Assembly (NCBI RefSeq): GCF_018842675.1 | Contig: NZ_JAGTWO010000004.1 | Coordinates: forward strand, 2,356,001-2,420,000 | Source: Candidatus Pantoea bituminis | GTDB taxonomy: Bacteria; Pseudomonadota; Gammaproteobacteria; Enterobacterales; Enterobacteriaceae | DNA length: 64,000 nucleotides | Direction: 5' to 3' | Shown: positions 45,602 through 55,103 of the stretch, one piece after another | How the letters are laid out: each line of letters begins with the position of its first letter | Position numbering within the stretch: position 1 is the stretch's first letter | Notes under the pieces: model-generated | Database searches by the model: none | What the model was told of the DNA's origin: nothing | What the model saw: only the letters and a program-made list of their open reading frames with translations | Made by a program: the position numbers and the translations under genes

Positions 45602-46201
45602 ATGGCTAAGATCCTGGTGCTCTATTACTCAATGTACGGACATATAGAAACGATGGCGAATGCGATTGCCGAAGGTGCCCGCAAAGTCCCAGGCGCAGAA
45701 GTCGATATCCTGCGTGTGCCAGAAACCATGGATGCAGAACGTTTTGCACAGGTTGGCGGTAAAACGCAACAAGCTGCTGCAGAAGCCACGCCCGACATCC
45801 TCCCACAGTACGATGCCATAATTGTTGGAACACCCACCCGCTTTGGCAATATGTCTGGTCAAATGCGTACCTTCTGGGATCGCACTGGCGGACTTTGGGC
45901 TTCTGGTGCCCTGTTTGGCAAAATCGCCAGCGTCTTCTCCTCAACGGGAACCGGTGGCGGGCAAGAACAAACTATTACCTCGGTCTGGACCACGTTAGCC
46001 CATCACGGCATGGTGATTGTCCCAATTGGTTATGGCACTAAAGAGCTGTTCGATATCTCGCAAGTCCGCGGCGGCACGCCTTATGGTGCAACGACGCTGG
46101 CGGGTGGTGATGGTTCGCGTCAGCCCACGGAAGATGAACTGAATATCGCCCGCTTTCAGGGTGAACACGTTGCCGGGCTGGCAGTTAAACTCAAGGACTA
46201 A
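45602..46201 (+). CDS. wrbA: NAD(P)H:quinone oxidoreductase WrbA
   Basis: Flavodoxin-like tetrameric quinone reductase of 199 aa. FMN loops: [37 protein letters not shown] and [12 protein letters not shown]. The ATG at 45602 gives the normal [10 protein letters not shown] start; an ATG 6 bp upstream is in frame but sits in the ribosome site. Followed by yccJ, as in E. coli. Confidence 0.95.
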   Translation: MAKILVLYYSMYGHIETMANAIAEGARKVPGAEVDILRVPETMDAERFAQVGGKTQQAAAEATPDILPQYDAIIVGTPTRFGNMSGQMRTFWDRTGGLWASGALFGKIASVFSSTGTGGGQEQTITSVWTTLAHHGMVIVPIGYGTKELFDISQVRGGTPYGATTLAGGDGSRQPTEDELNIARFQGEHVAGLAVKLKD

Positions 46202-46233
46202 TTTTACTCTGGATTTCATTTAAGGAGACCTTT

Positions 46234-46464
46234 ATGGCGACCGATCAAGCGAAAACACATCACGTTGGCGAATGGGCCAGTCTGCGTCACACCTCACCTG
46301 AAATTGCTGAAGCCATCTTTGAAGTGGCAAATTATGACGAGAAACTCGCCGAAGAGATTTGGCGTCAGCAAGGCAGCGATGAAGTCCTGTTCCGCGCCTT
46401 CGATAAAACCGATAAAGACGTCCTGACCTGGGATGACAAAACCGTAGAACGTAAAAACGTTTAA
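46234..46464 (+). CDS. yccJ: YccJ family protein
   Basis: Acidic helical protein of 76 aa ([34 protein letters not shown]). Conserved partner of wrbA, 32 bp downstream with an AAGGAG site. Function unknown. Confidence 0.92.
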   Translation: MATDQAKTHHVGEWASLRHTSPEIAEAIFEVANYDEKLAEEIWRQQGSDEVLFRAFDKTDKDVLTWDDKTVERKNV

Positions 46465-46467
46465 TTC

Positions 46468-46497
46468 TGAGGCGGGATTTTCCCGCCTCACATTTTT
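46468..46497 (+). terminator. Intrinsic terminator after wrbA-yccJ
   Basis: TGAGGCGGGA-TTT-TCCCGCCTCA followed by CATTTTTA, immediately after the yccJ stop. Confidence 0.82.
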
Positions 46498-46521
46498 AAG
46501 TTATTGACCAAGGAGCGCTGT

Positions 46522-47894
46522 ATGTCTTCCTATCAAAGTATCAATCCCGCTAACAACCAGTTGCTGAAAAGCTGGCCTTCCCACGACGCGACGGCAGTAA
46601 GCCAGGCGCTGGACGTGGCCGATCGCCTGTTCCATTCCAGCTGGAGCAAAGGGGATATTCAGCCGCGCGTGCAGGTATTAAAAAAACTGGCCGACCTGAT
46701 TGACAGTCGTGCAGAAGAGCTGGCCACTATCGCCAGTAAAGAGATGGGTAAACTGATCGGCCAGAGTCGAGGTGAAGTAAAGATTTGCTCTCAAATCGCC
46801 CGTTATTATGCCGAGAACGCTGAACGTATTCTGAAACCACAATCTTATCCCAGCGAGCTGGGTGAAGCTTGGGTAGAATATCATCCAATTGGCGTGCTGG
46901 TAGCCGTCGAACCGTGGAACTTCCCTTATTATCAGCTGATGCGTGTGCTGGCACCGAATCTGGCGTTGGGTAATCCGGTGCTGGCCAAACACGCCAATAT
47001 CGTGCCGCACTGTGCCGACGTATTTGAGAAGCTGGTAAAGAAGCTGGCGCACCAGAAGGTGCCTGGACCAATCTGTTTATTTCAACCGACCAAGTGGCTG
47101 ACCTGATTGCTGATAACCGCGTGCAAGGCGTTGCGCTAACCGGCTCCGAACGTGCGGGCAGCGCGGTCGCGGAGCAAGCCGGTAAGCATTTGAAAAAATC
47201 CACGCTGGAATTGGGTGGCAACGATGTGTTCGTGGTCATGGATGATGCGGATATCGATGAAGCAGTACGCCAGGGCGTGCAGGCGCGACTCAGTAACTGC
47301 GGTCAAGTCTGTACGGCCGCGAAACGCTTTATCCTGCATGAGAAAATTGCGGAGAGCTTTATTTCAAAATTCAGTGCTGCGTTATCTTCCGCGACGCTCG
47401 GCGATCCGCTGGATGAAAAAACCACGCTCGGCCCTCTTTCATCCAGTGATGCGCGTGATCGACTCGTTAAACAGGTTGATGAAGCGGTAGCAAACGGGGC
47501 AAAAGTGCTGACAGGCGGCAAAGCGGTAGCGGGTGTCGGCTGCTATTATCAGCCCACAATCCTGACCGATATCAAACCGGACAATCCTGCTTATTATCAA
47601 GAGTTCTTTGGCCCAGTGGCACAGATTTATGTTGTGGGTGACGATCGCGCGGCGGTTGCGCTGGCCAACGATTCTCATTATGGCTTGGGCGGATCAGTTT
47701 GGACTCAAGATATTGATCGTGGCCGTAAGCTGGCTTCAGCAATCGAAACCGGTATGGTATTTATTAATTCGCAGAGTGACACTTCAGCTGAACTGCCATT
47801 TGGCGGCGTAAAGCGTTCAGGCTACGGACGCGAACTTTCTGATCTGGGCATTAAAGAGTTTGCCAATCAGAAGTTGGTGGTCATTTCCGGCTAA
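46522..47894 (+). CDS. NAD(P)-dependent aldehyde (succinate-semialdehyde-like) dehydrogenase (frameshifted as given)
   Basis: ALDH-superfamily enzyme. Start ATG 46522 with AAGGAG upstream. The first frame covers the cofactor domain (NFPYYQLMRVLAPNLALGN) and stops after FEKLVKKLAHQK. The second frame resumes with GAPEGAWTNLF...ALTGSERAG, then the Glu in TLELGGND and the nucleophile Cys in NCGQVCTAAKRF. One extra base near 47037-47042 (giving LVKEAGAPEG) repairs it to about 457 aa. Closest in style to the YneI/Sad group, but the substrate is uncertain. It sits where E. coli has nothing between yccJ and agp, so it is an accessory insertion. Confidence 0.8.
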
Positions 47895-47915
47895 ACCTTT
47901 CTGATTCACCACCAT

Positions 47916-47948
47916 AAAAAAACCCCGTCTTGACGGGGTTTTTATTTA
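47916..47948. terminator. Bidirectional terminator between the ALDH gene and agp
   Basis: AACCCCGTC-TT-GACGGGGTT flanked by A7 and T-rich DNA. It serves both convergent transcripts. Confidence 0.85.
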
Positions 47949-47965
47949 TTGCAGCTAATGTGGAA

Positions 47966-49525
47966 TTAACTCGCGGCGACAGGTTCTTTCGCTTTTTCGT
48001 TGTTTTCCACTTGAGCCGGCGCTTTGTCTGCGGCAGCTTTATCTGCAGCGGCTTTTGCTTTGTCGGCTGCCGCTTTATCTGCTTTGGCCTTCTCTTCTGC
48101 GGCTTTTGCATCCGTGGCTTTTTGCGCGGCGGCTTTTTCAGCTGCGGCTTTCTCAGCAGCCGCTTTATCGGCTGCGGCTTTGTCTGCTTTTACTTTCGCA
48201 TCGTCGGATGCAGGCGCGGCAGGCTGAGCGGAAGCAGGTTGCGCAGCTGGCTGTGGCGCGGCGGCGGGTTGCATTGGCGTGCCTTGCAGCGCACCGTTCA
48301 AAGCCTGGGAAAATTGATCCCATGCGCAATAGCCATTCGCGTCGGTTTGGCAACCTGCCAGTTGAAGCGTTACGCGCTTAGGCGGATTTTTCAGGCTTAA
48401 AACATCAGCATTACGCAGTTGATCGGCTGTTTGATAAACATATTCGACTTTCAGCAGATCCTTGTCATTTTTAGCATCATGCCAGCGCTCAAAGACGACC
48501 TGACCGCCGATGGGCGTTTTCTCGTAGGTATCTGGCAGCTCGTAAGGTTTAACCTGCAGCGCGCTTAGCAGTGAAGCGATGTTGGAATCATGTCCCACCA
48601 TCAACGTAATCTTAGGCGCGTTGGCTTTATCTTGATCAACTAACTGGCTACGAATGTAATCCACCAGCGGCGCAGCGACTTCACGCGCGACATCTGGGCT
48701 GGTGAACAAAGCATCTTGATAACCATTTTTTATGGTTGAAAGCTCTTTCCATTGTTCAGGCGTTTTGATCTGACCCCAGGCAACCTGATCCAGCGGGAAA
48801 CCTTCGTAATATTGCAGTGTAAAAGCATCCATCAACGAATTACCCACTTTCAGCGGGCCGCTAACGTTGGGCTCTTTGCCGTTGTCTGCGGAGAAGGTGT
48901 TCTCGGCGTTGCTCAGGTCACACTGCTTTTTGTTATTACAGGCAGGCGCTGATTTGTAATCAACAATCTTTTCCAAACGTTGGAAAGCAGGCTTTAAAGA
49001 GAGTTTTTCATTAGCCGCAGCCATAGCGGCCAGCGCTTTTTTATTGAATTCATCACTGTCGTCAGTGACGACTGGATTAAAGATGGGATCCATGGTGCCC
49101 ATAGCGTCCTGATGCGTGACAGCAACATCACAACCCGGGAAAGCACCATTAATGAAGAATTGAGCGGTCGCGACAGTGCGCTGCAGGCTGTTAGCGTAAA
49201 CAAAAACATTATCGCTATCTGGGCAACTGCCGTTCTTTACCAGACCTTGTTGGGCTAACCATTGGCGGGTGTAATTGCCCATATAAACTTCCAGCACGCC
49301 ACCTTTGGTCGTCAACTGTCCGCCCGGTACATCCCATTGCGGCCAGTTTTTCTTGGTCGATTGCTCTAACACGCTGCCATTGTCGGCCAGTGGTGCGCGT
49401 AAGTTATGTCGACTCAACATCAGCACCTGCTGTAGCTGCATATCACCGTCAGCGGCTTGCGCCATCGTTCCGATCGGTAATGCAGCCAGCACCGACAATG
49501 CGCAAAGACTCAGTTTCTTGATCAT
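47966..49525 (-). CDS. agp: Periplasmic glucose-1-phosphatase Agp with a TolA-like C-terminal extension
   Basis: Histidine acid phosphatase of 519 aa. A signal peptide of about 24 residues (ending AQAA) is followed by the catalytic [10 protein letters not shown] with the nucleophile His, and MVGHDSN with the proton donor. The phosphatase body ends near residue 415, the length of E. coli Agp (413 aa). Residues about 416-519 are extra: a Pro/Ala/Gln linker (about 416-440) and then repeated [11 protein letters not shown] blocks, highly charged and helical, like TolA domain II. It may tether or extend the enzyme in the periplasm. No stop or frameshift separates the parts. Gene order agrees with E. 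coli agp. Confidence 0.9.
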   Translation of the reverse strand: MIKKLSLCALSVLAALPIGTMAQAADGDMQLQQVLMLSRHNLRAPLADNGSVLEQSTKKNWPQWDVPGGQLTTKGGVLEVYMGNYTRQWLAQQGLVKNGSCPDSDNVFVYANSLQRTVATAQFFINGAFPGCDVAVTHQDAMGTMDPIFNPVVTDDSDEFNKKALAAMAAANEKLSLKPAFQRLEKIVDYKSAPACNNKKQCDLSNAENTFSADNGKEPNVSGPLKVGNSLMDAFTLQYYEGFPLDQVAWGQIKTPEQWKELSTIKNGYQDALFTSPDVAREVAAPLVDYIRSQLVDQDKANAPKITLMVGHDSNIASLLSALQVKPYELPDTYEKTPIGGQVVFERWHDAKNDKDLLKVEYVYQTADQLRNADVLSLKNPPKRVTLQLAGCQTDANGYCAWDQFSQALNGALQGTPMQPAAAPQPAAQPASAQPAAPASDDAKVKADKAAADKAAAEKAAAEKAAAQKATDAKAAEEKAKADKAAADKAKAAADKAAADKAPAQVENNEKAKEPVAAS

Positions 49526-49747
49526 TGTGCCTATTCCATATATTCAGTAGAGAAACACTCAGGCTATCAACCGATTAGCTCGCTTAAGAGCGAATTGCTG
49601 CACAGTGTAACTCAGCTCGCCTCGGAAAAGCGCCAGTGGATTGTAAAAACAGTTAATGGACTATAGCAGAGTTGCTGCAGTGAGTTGCAGACGTGACAGC
49701 AGATTGAAAAGCAACGGGATGTTTTTCGGAATCACTGAAGGGAAAGG

Positions 49748-49782
49748 ACAAAAACGAAACAGGCCAGCACGAATGCTGGCCT
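49748..49782 (-). terminator. Terminator of the tandem tRNA-Ser transcript
   Basis: On the minus strand AGGCCAGCA-TTCG-TGCTGGCCT is followed by GTTTCGTTTTTG, 9 bp after the tRNA 3' end. Confidence 0.8.
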
Positions 49783-49790
49783 GTAGAATG

Positions 49791-49878
49791 TGGCGGAGGA
49801 AGAGAGATTCGAACTCTCGGATGGTTTCCCATCGGCGGTTTTCAAGACCGCTGCCTTAAGCCGCTCGGCCATCCCTCC
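49791..49878 (-). tRNA. serT: tRNA-Ser (UGA), copy 2
   Basis: 88-nt class II tRNA on the minus strand, with acceptor GGAGGGA, long variable arm, anticodon TGA in GGTCTTGAAAACC, and encoded CCA. Differs from the upstream copy at pair 7:66 (A-U here, G-C there) and nowhere else that I can see. Confidence 0.95.
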
Positions 49879-49956
49879 GTGTAATGCTTTGTACTGCGTG
49901 CGGCAAAAACGTTATGCGTTACGTTTCTGCTATTTCATCATTTTACATTGATGAAG

Positions 49957-50044
49957 TGGCGGAGGAGGAGAGATTCGAACTCTCGGATGGTTTCCCATCG
50001 GCGGTTTTCAAGACCGCTGCCTTAAGCCGCTCGGCCACCCCTCC
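49957..50044 (-). tRNA. serT: tRNA-Ser (UGA), copy 1
   Basis: 88-nt tRNA, 78 bp upstream of the other copy and on the same transcript. Acceptor GGAGGGG pairs with CTCCTCC. Same location as E. coli serT (next to yccA), where only one copy exists. Confidence 0.95.
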
Positions 50045-50264
50045 GCAATGAGGCGCACTATAAACATCCCCCTGAGAGATGTAAAGCCTGCTTCAATTCG
50101 TTCGGCTGAAAAACAGTCAAAATAGAATTATTTGTTGTCAAAATCACCACTCTGCTCAAAGAATTAGCGGTTTGACGCGTAAAGAAGGGTAAAACGACTT
50201 TTCCCCTTTTATTGCACTGCGTATTCTCAGCGCATATTTGGTGTTCTGCTAACAGGAGCGCAAC

Positions 50265-50930
50265 ATGAACAGAATGGACAGAGTCGCAACATCATCGTCG
50301 CAGCAGTCGCTGCTGAGTACGCACACAGTTTTGCGTAATACCTATTTTCTTTTGGGCCTGACACTGGCTTTCTCAGCGGTGACTGCCACAGCCAGCACCG
50401 TGCTGGGCTTGCCCGCGCCAGGTTTGATCTTAATGCTGGTCGGTTTTTATGGACTAATGTTCCTTACTTACCGTTTAGCAAACAGCCCAATGGGCATTTT
50501 GGCTGCATTCGCCTTTACCGGCTTCCTGGGCTACTGCCTCGGCCCGATCCTGAGCTCGTTTCTGACGGCCGGAATGGGTGATGTGATTGCGCTGGCGCTG
50601 GGCGGAACCGCTTTAGTGTTCTTCTGCTGCTCGGCTTACGTATTAACGACACGTCGCGATATGTCCTTCTTGGGCGGCATGATGATGGCAGGCTTTATTG
50701 TGCTGCTGGTTGCGGTCGTGGCAAACCTCTTCCTGCAGCTGCCTGCACTTCACCTCGCAATCAGCGCCCTGTTTATCCTCTTCTCAGCGGGTGCGATTTT
50801 GTGGGAAACCAGCAACATTATTCACGGTGGCGAAACCAACTACATTCGCGCAACCGTGAGTTTGTACGTGTCGCTGTACAATATCTTTGTGAGCTTACTG
50901 AGCATTCTGGGCTTCTCGCGCAGCAACTAA
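50265..50930 (+). CDS. yccA: FtsH-modulating Bax-inhibitor-like membrane protein YccA
   Basis: Seven-helix inner-membrane protein of 221 aa of the BI-1 family. [23 protein letters not shown] begins it and [26 protein letters not shown] ends it, both as in E. coli YccA. It binds FtsH/HflKC and is itself an FtsH substrate through its N-terminus. AGGAG 6 bp before the ATG at 50265; a second in-frame ATG three codons on is possible. Confidence 0.94.
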   Translation: MNRMDRVATSSSQQSLLSTHTVLRNTYFLLGLTLAFSAVTATASTVLGLPAPGLILMLVGFYGLMFLTYRLANSPMGILAAFAFTGFLGYCLGPILSSFLTAGMGDVIALALGGTALVFFCCSAYVLTTRRDMSFLGGMMMAGFIVLLVAVVANLFLQLPALHLAISALFILFSAGAILWETSNIIHGGETNYIRATVSLYVSLYNIFVSLLSILGFSRSN

Positions 50931-50950
50931 TCGGTCACAACGGATTTCAC

Positions 50951-50981
50951 AAAACCTCGCTTCTGCGGGGTTTTGCTTTTT
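50951..50981 (+). terminator. Intrinsic terminator after yccA
   Basis: AAAACCTCGC-TTCT-GCGGGGTTTT with one G-U pair, then GCTTTTTA. Confidence 0.75.
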
Positions 50982-51032
50982 ATGACGGCGTATTTTGTTA
51001 AAATGCGCCGTCGTTTTTTATGAGGAATTCAG

Positions 51033-51359
51033 GTGAATTTTAACGGTATTGAAATTGCAGTCGACGCCGAAGGCTATTTAAAAGATGGCAACGACTGGAG
51101 CGAAGCGCTGGCGGCAAAGATTGCTGAGCAGGAAGAGATTACCATGACCGAGGCTCATTGGGAGGTGGTGCACTTTGTACGGGCGTTTTATCTTGAATAC
51201 AACACATCGCCAGCGGTGCGGATGTTGGTAAAAGCCATGGGCCAGAAATATGGCGAAGAAAAAGGCAACAGCCGCTACCTGTTCCGCCTGTTTCCTGACG
51301 GTCCCGCCAAACAAGCAACAAAAATTGCCGGTTTGCCCAAGCCCGCGAAATGTCTTTAA
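51033..51359 (+). CDS. tusE: tRNA 2-thiouridine synthesis sulfur-relay protein TusE
   Basis: DsrC-family protein of 108 aa with GTG start. It ends in PKPAKCL, with the penultimate Cys that carries sulfur from TusBCD to MnmA for 2-thiouridine at the tRNA wobble base. [17 protein letters not shown] and [15 protein letters not shown] are family sequence. Confidence 0.95.
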   Translation: MNFNGIEIAVDAEGYLKDGNDWSEALAAKIAEQEEITMTEAHWEVVHFVRAFYLEYNTSPAVRMLVKAMGQKYGEEKGNSRYLFRLFPDGPAKQATKIAGLPKPAKCL

Positions 51360-51638
51360 TTAACCTGTGGTGAAATTCTCTGGTGCCTGCGCAGGCTGGT
51401 GAGGTTCGATTAAAACGTTATCAACATGCGCACTGCGCGGCCCGCCAGCTTTTAACCAATCAATTAAGGCTTCAACCTGCTGCGCTTCTCCGTAGGCCAA
51501 AACCTCTACGCTGCCATCATCAAGATTACGTGCGTAACCGAACACACCGAGCTTCTTAGCCTGCGCTTGCGTGCTGTAACGGAAACCCACACCCTGGACC
51601 TGACCTTGTACCCATGCTTTAAAACAGGCTGCTGACAT
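51360..51638 (-). CDS. yccX: Acylphosphatase
   Basis: Small enzyme of 92 aa with the acylphosphatase pattern [23 protein letters not shown] (Arg phosphate loop) and [17 protein letters not shown] (catalytic Asn). Its stop is directly next to the convergent tusE stop, as in E. coli. Also called acyP. Confidence 0.95.
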   Translation of the reverse strand: MSAACFKAWVQGQVQGVGFRYSTQAQAKKLGVFGYARNLDDGSVEVLAYGEAQQVEALIDWLKAGGPRSAHVDNVLIEPHQPAQAPENFTTG

Positions 51639-51723
51639 TATTCTCTCCTGCTGCTGTTCGTTGCATTTTCCCGCTATCCACCGGACAATAGCGCCTCATT
51701 TTTTCAGGTAAGCATAGCAAACT

Positions 51724-52913
51724 ATGACAGTTCGATTGATTCTTGCGAAGGGACGTGAAAAATCCCTGCTCCGTCGTCATCCTTGGGTTTTTCTGGTGCG
51801 GTCGCTCGCATGGAAGGCAAAGCACAACTGGGTGAAACCATTGATGTCTGTGACAGTAACGGCAAATGGCTGGCCCGCGCCGCTTATTCACCGCAGTCGC
51901 AGATTCGTGCCCGCGTCTGGAGTTGGCAGCAGGATGAATCCATCGACATCGCTTTTTTCGTGCGCCGCTTTGAGCAAGCACAGCAATGGCGAAAGTGGCT
52001 GGCGGAACGTGATGGGCTGGATAGCTACCGTTTGATTGCGGGTGAGTCAGATAATTTGCCTGGCGTTACCATTGATCGTTTCGGCAATTTTCTCGTGCTT
52101 CAACTGTTGTCAGCAGGCGCGGAATATCAGCGCCCTGCCATTATTTCTGCATTGCAGCACTGTTTCCCTGAGTGTGCTATTTACGATCGTTCTGATGTAG
52201 CGGTACGTAAAAAAGAGGGTATGGAGCTGACACAAGGTACCGTCACCGGTGAGTTGCCACCGCCGCTTCTGCCTATAACAGAACATGGCATGAAATTGTT
52301 GGTTGATATTCAGGGTGGCCATAAAACCGGTTATTACCTTGATCAACGTGACAGCCGCCTGGCAACACGCCGCTATTCTAAAGATGCTCGCGTGCTTAAT
52401 TGCTTCTCTTATACCGGCGGTTTCGCGGTTTCTGCCCTGATGGGTGGCTGCCGAGAAGTAATCAGCGTGGATACCTCTCAGGATGCGCTGGATGTTGCTC
52501 GTCAAAACGTTGAGCTCAACAACCTTGATGTTTCGCGCGCCCAGTTCCAACGTGATGATGTTTTCAAACTGCTCCGACGCTATCGTGACAGCGGTGAGAA
52601 ATTTGATCTTATCGTGATGGATCCGCCGAAGTTCGTCGAAAATAAAAACCAGCTAATGGGCGCTTGTCGCGGTTATAAAGACATTAATATGCTAGCTATT
52701 CAGCTGCTTAATCCCGGTGGCGTATTAATGACTTACTCCTGCTCGGGTCTAATGGCTACCGATTTGTTCCAGAAAATCATTGCGGACGCCGCCATTGATG
52801 CGGGTCGCGAAGTGCAGTTTATTGAGCAATTCCGTCAGGCAGCCGATCACCCTGTTATCGCCAGCTATCCAGAAGGTCTTTACCTGAAAGGGTTTGCTTG
52901 CCGCGTAATGTGA
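51724..52913 (+). CDS. rlmI: 23S rRNA (cytosine-1962-C5)-methyltransferase RlmI (frameshifted as given)
   Basis: SAM-dependent methyltransferase. An N-terminal PUA domain begins [23 protein letters not shown], then the frame is lost at the T5 run 51788-51792. One added T gives [19 protein letters not shown] and a 396-aa protein, exactly the E. coli length. The methyltransferase domain has [23 protein letters not shown] and VMDPPKF (motifs I, II and IV), with TYSCSG carrying the catalytic Cys. Confidence 0.9.
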
Positions 52914-52972
52914 CTTGAAAAAACTGTTCTTGACGCCATATTGATCAGAGGACAGTTTTTTCGGAGGTCATA

Positions 52973-53290
52973 ATGATTGCCAGTAAATTTGGAATTGGAC
53001 AGCAGGTACGACATCGCCTTTCAGGTATTTTGGGTGTGATTGTGGATGTCGATCCAGAATATTCATTGGATGAACCTAAGTTGGATGAGGTTGGCGCTGC
53101 GGAAAAAATGCGTGCCGCGCCTTGGTATCACGTGGTAATGGAAGATGAAGAAGGCGATCAGGTTCACACCTACGTCGCCGAGATTCAATTATCGGGTGAA
53201 ACCACCTTTGAACACCCGGAACAGCCTTCACTGGATGAACTTGCTGCATCGGTTCGCAAACAGTTACAGGCTCCGCATCTACGCCATTAA
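52973..53290 (+). CDS. hspQ: Heat-shock protein HspQ
   Basis: Protein of 105 aa: [27 protein letters not shown] then [22 protein letters not shown]. Family member binds hemimethylated DNA and delivers substrates to Lon. GGAGG site before the ATG. A terminator follows. Confidence 0.94.
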   Translation: MIASKFGIGQQVRHRLSGILGVIVDVDPEYSLDEPKLDEVGAAEKMRAAPWYHVVMEDEEGDQVHTYVAEIQLSGETTFEHPEQPSLDELAASVRKQLQAPHLRH

Positions 53291-53293
53291 CAG

Positions 53294-53323
53294 GTGGCGG
53301 CTGTGTTAATCGCCGCCACTTTT
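53294..53323 (+). terminator. Intrinsic terminator after hspQ
   Basis: GTGGCGGC-N10-GCCGCCAC followed by TTTTG. Confidence 0.75.
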
Positions 53324-53324
53324 G

Positions 53325-53747
53325 TTATGCGTGTTTAGCTGAAATCCCCAACCGTGGGATTTCCATTTTTGGGCAGCGATCCATAATCACCGTCATCCCA
53401 GCATCTTGCGCCAATACTGCAGCTTGCTCATTAATCACGCCGAGCTGTAGCCATAGGGTTTTCGCGCCTATAGCAATGGCCTCCTGCGCCACGCCCCATG
53501 CCGCTTCAGAATGACGAAACACATCCACCATATCCACTTTGCCCGGAATATCTGCGAGACTCGCGTAAGCGGTTTGACCTAATAACGTTTGTCCTGCCAG
53601 TTTTGGGCTCACGGGGATCACGTCATAACCCTGATCAAGCAGATATTTCATCACGCCATAACTCGGGCGCTCAGGACGATCGCTGGCTCCTACCAGCGCA
53701 ATACGTTGCGTACGCGTCAGCACATCACGAATCGTTTGATCATTCAT
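53325..53747 (-). CDS. yccU: CoA-binding domain protein YccU
   Basis: Rossmann-type CoA-binding protein of 140 aa: ALVGASDRPERPSYGVMKYLLDQGYDVIPVSPK and IGAKTLWLQLGVINEQA. The ATG at 53747 is chosen since AAGGAG is 6 bp upstream of it and overlaps an alternative ATG. Function unknown. Convergent with hspQ. Confidence 0.92.
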   Translation of the reverse strand: MNDQTIRDVLTRTQRIALVGASDRPERPSYGVMKYLLDQGYDVIPVSPKLAGQTLLGQTAYASLADIPGKVDMVDVFRHSEAAWGVAQEAIAIGAKTLWLQLGVINEQAAVLAQDAGMTVIMDRCPKMEIPRLGISAKHA

Positions 53748-53921
53748 TTTCATCTCCTTTAGCGACAAGCTTGATTGTAGATTGGCAGAACGAACAGTGG
53801 GCCATGTACAGCGGTAATTATTAGGGCTGACGCACGAATAAATATGTTTAAATGTAAATTTACTGCCATAATGTAAGAATTTGCTACACACATCCCTTGC
53901 GCCCTATTTCCTGGAGTTGAA

Positions 53922-54560
53922 ATGAAGCTGTCGCTGGCTGTCACGGGGTTGATGCTTTTCCTCGTAACGGCGTCCTGTTCTGCCATTACATTGAAGCTCG
54001 ATCCACAGATCGATCTTCTCGTGCTTGATGGCCGCAAAATTTCGGGTTCACTGCTTAAAGGGGCCGACAGCTTAGAATTAGACCGAGGCCAACACCAGTT
54101 TCTGTTTCGTGTAGAACAACTGCGTGATGACCATAAAGATGCTTCGTTACGCTACCAATCCATACCCATGATCGTCACGTTTAACGCCGAAGTGAAAACC
54201 ATCACAATTCGTTTGCCGCCGCTGGATAATAAGCGCGCTCGCCACCATTTTGATCGCACATTAAACTTTCAGCTCGTTGATGAACATGGCAAAGAGATCG
54301 TCAGTATGCGTGATCGCTTGCCTGTCGCCGCGGGTGTTGATATGGAAAAAGCGATGTTGAATTACAACCGCGACGACCATATCGCCTCCGTTCCGCAATT
54401 CGCTAAAACAACTGCCGCTCCGCCTTCAGCCCAACTTACTGCCGATCTCGCGTGGGCCGATCAGCCTGAATTACCCTCACTCAAACGTTGGTTTCAGCGT
54501 TTTGATGAAGCGACTCGCCAACAATTTCTCAACCTCGTCAAAATGTTACGTACAAGTTGA
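53922..54560 (+). CDS. yccT: YccT family (DUF2057) secreted protein
   Basis: Protein of 212 aa with a signal peptide (MKLSLAVTGLMLFLVTASCSA). The DUF2057 core is LDPQIDLLVLDGRKISGSLLKGADSLELDRGQHQFLFRVEQ, read in two parts. Periplasmic, role unknown. It lies between yccU and mgsA as in E. coli. Confidence 0.9.
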   Translation: MKLSLAVTGLMLFLVTASCSAITLKLDPQIDLLVLDGRKISGSLLKGADSLELDRGQHQFLFRVEQLRDDHKDASLRYQSIPMIVTFNAEVKTITIRLPPLDNKRARHHFDRTLNFQLVDEHGKEIVSMRDRLPVAAGVDMEKAMLNYNRDDHIASVPQFAKTTAAPPSAQLTADLAWADQPELPSLKRWFQRFDEATRQQFLNLVKMLRTS

Positions 54561-54644
54561 TTACGTTCAAGTTGATAGAGAGGAAAGCCAAGAGGTAAAC
54601 TCGTGCAACAAATCTGGCGCACGTGACATTATCGGGAAGCCTCT

Positions 54645-55102
54645 ATGGAACAAACGGCTCGTACTCTTGGCGTAAAAAAACATATCGCATTGGTTGCTCA
54701 CGATCACTGCAAAGCCTCGCTGCTTGAATGGGTTAAGCAAAACCAGCCCGCACTCGGCACGCATGAACTTTACGCAACCGGCACCACCGGCAACTTAATC
54801 AATCGTCATACCGGTCTTGATGTTAACGCTATGCTAAGCGGACCGATGGGGGTGATCAGCAGGTGGGCGCAATGATTGCTGAAGGGAGAATTGATGCGCT
54901 GATTTTCTTTTGGGATCCGCTTAATGCGGTGCCGCACGATCCCGATGTAAAAGCATTGCTGCGCCTTGCCACAGTTTGGAACATTCCTGTTGCGACAAAC
55001 CGGACAACAGCAGACTTCATTATCCAGTCACCGCTGTTTGCCCAGTCCGTCGAGATTCAAATCCCTGACTATCAACGCTATTTGGCAGAGCGCCTAAAGT
55101 AA
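54645..55102 (+). CDS. mgsA: Methylglyoxal synthase (frameshifted as given)
   Basis: Enzyme that makes methylglyoxal from dihydroxyacetone phosphate. [17 protein letters not shown] at the N-terminus and [12 protein letters not shown] are phosphate-site motifs. As written it stops after [13 protein letters not shown]. One more G in the G5 run at 54848-54852 gives [18 protein letters not shown] and then [22 protein letters not shown] in two parts, for 152 aa, the E. coli length. The general acid Asp lies in the restored GGDQQ. Confidence 0.9.
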
Positions 55103-55103
55103 C

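Noticed and set aside
48024..48381. Long Ala/Leu-rich plus-strand ORFs antisense to the end of agp
   Set aside because: They are mirror readings of the repetitive Lys/Ala codons on the minus strand, with no ribosome site or known domain.
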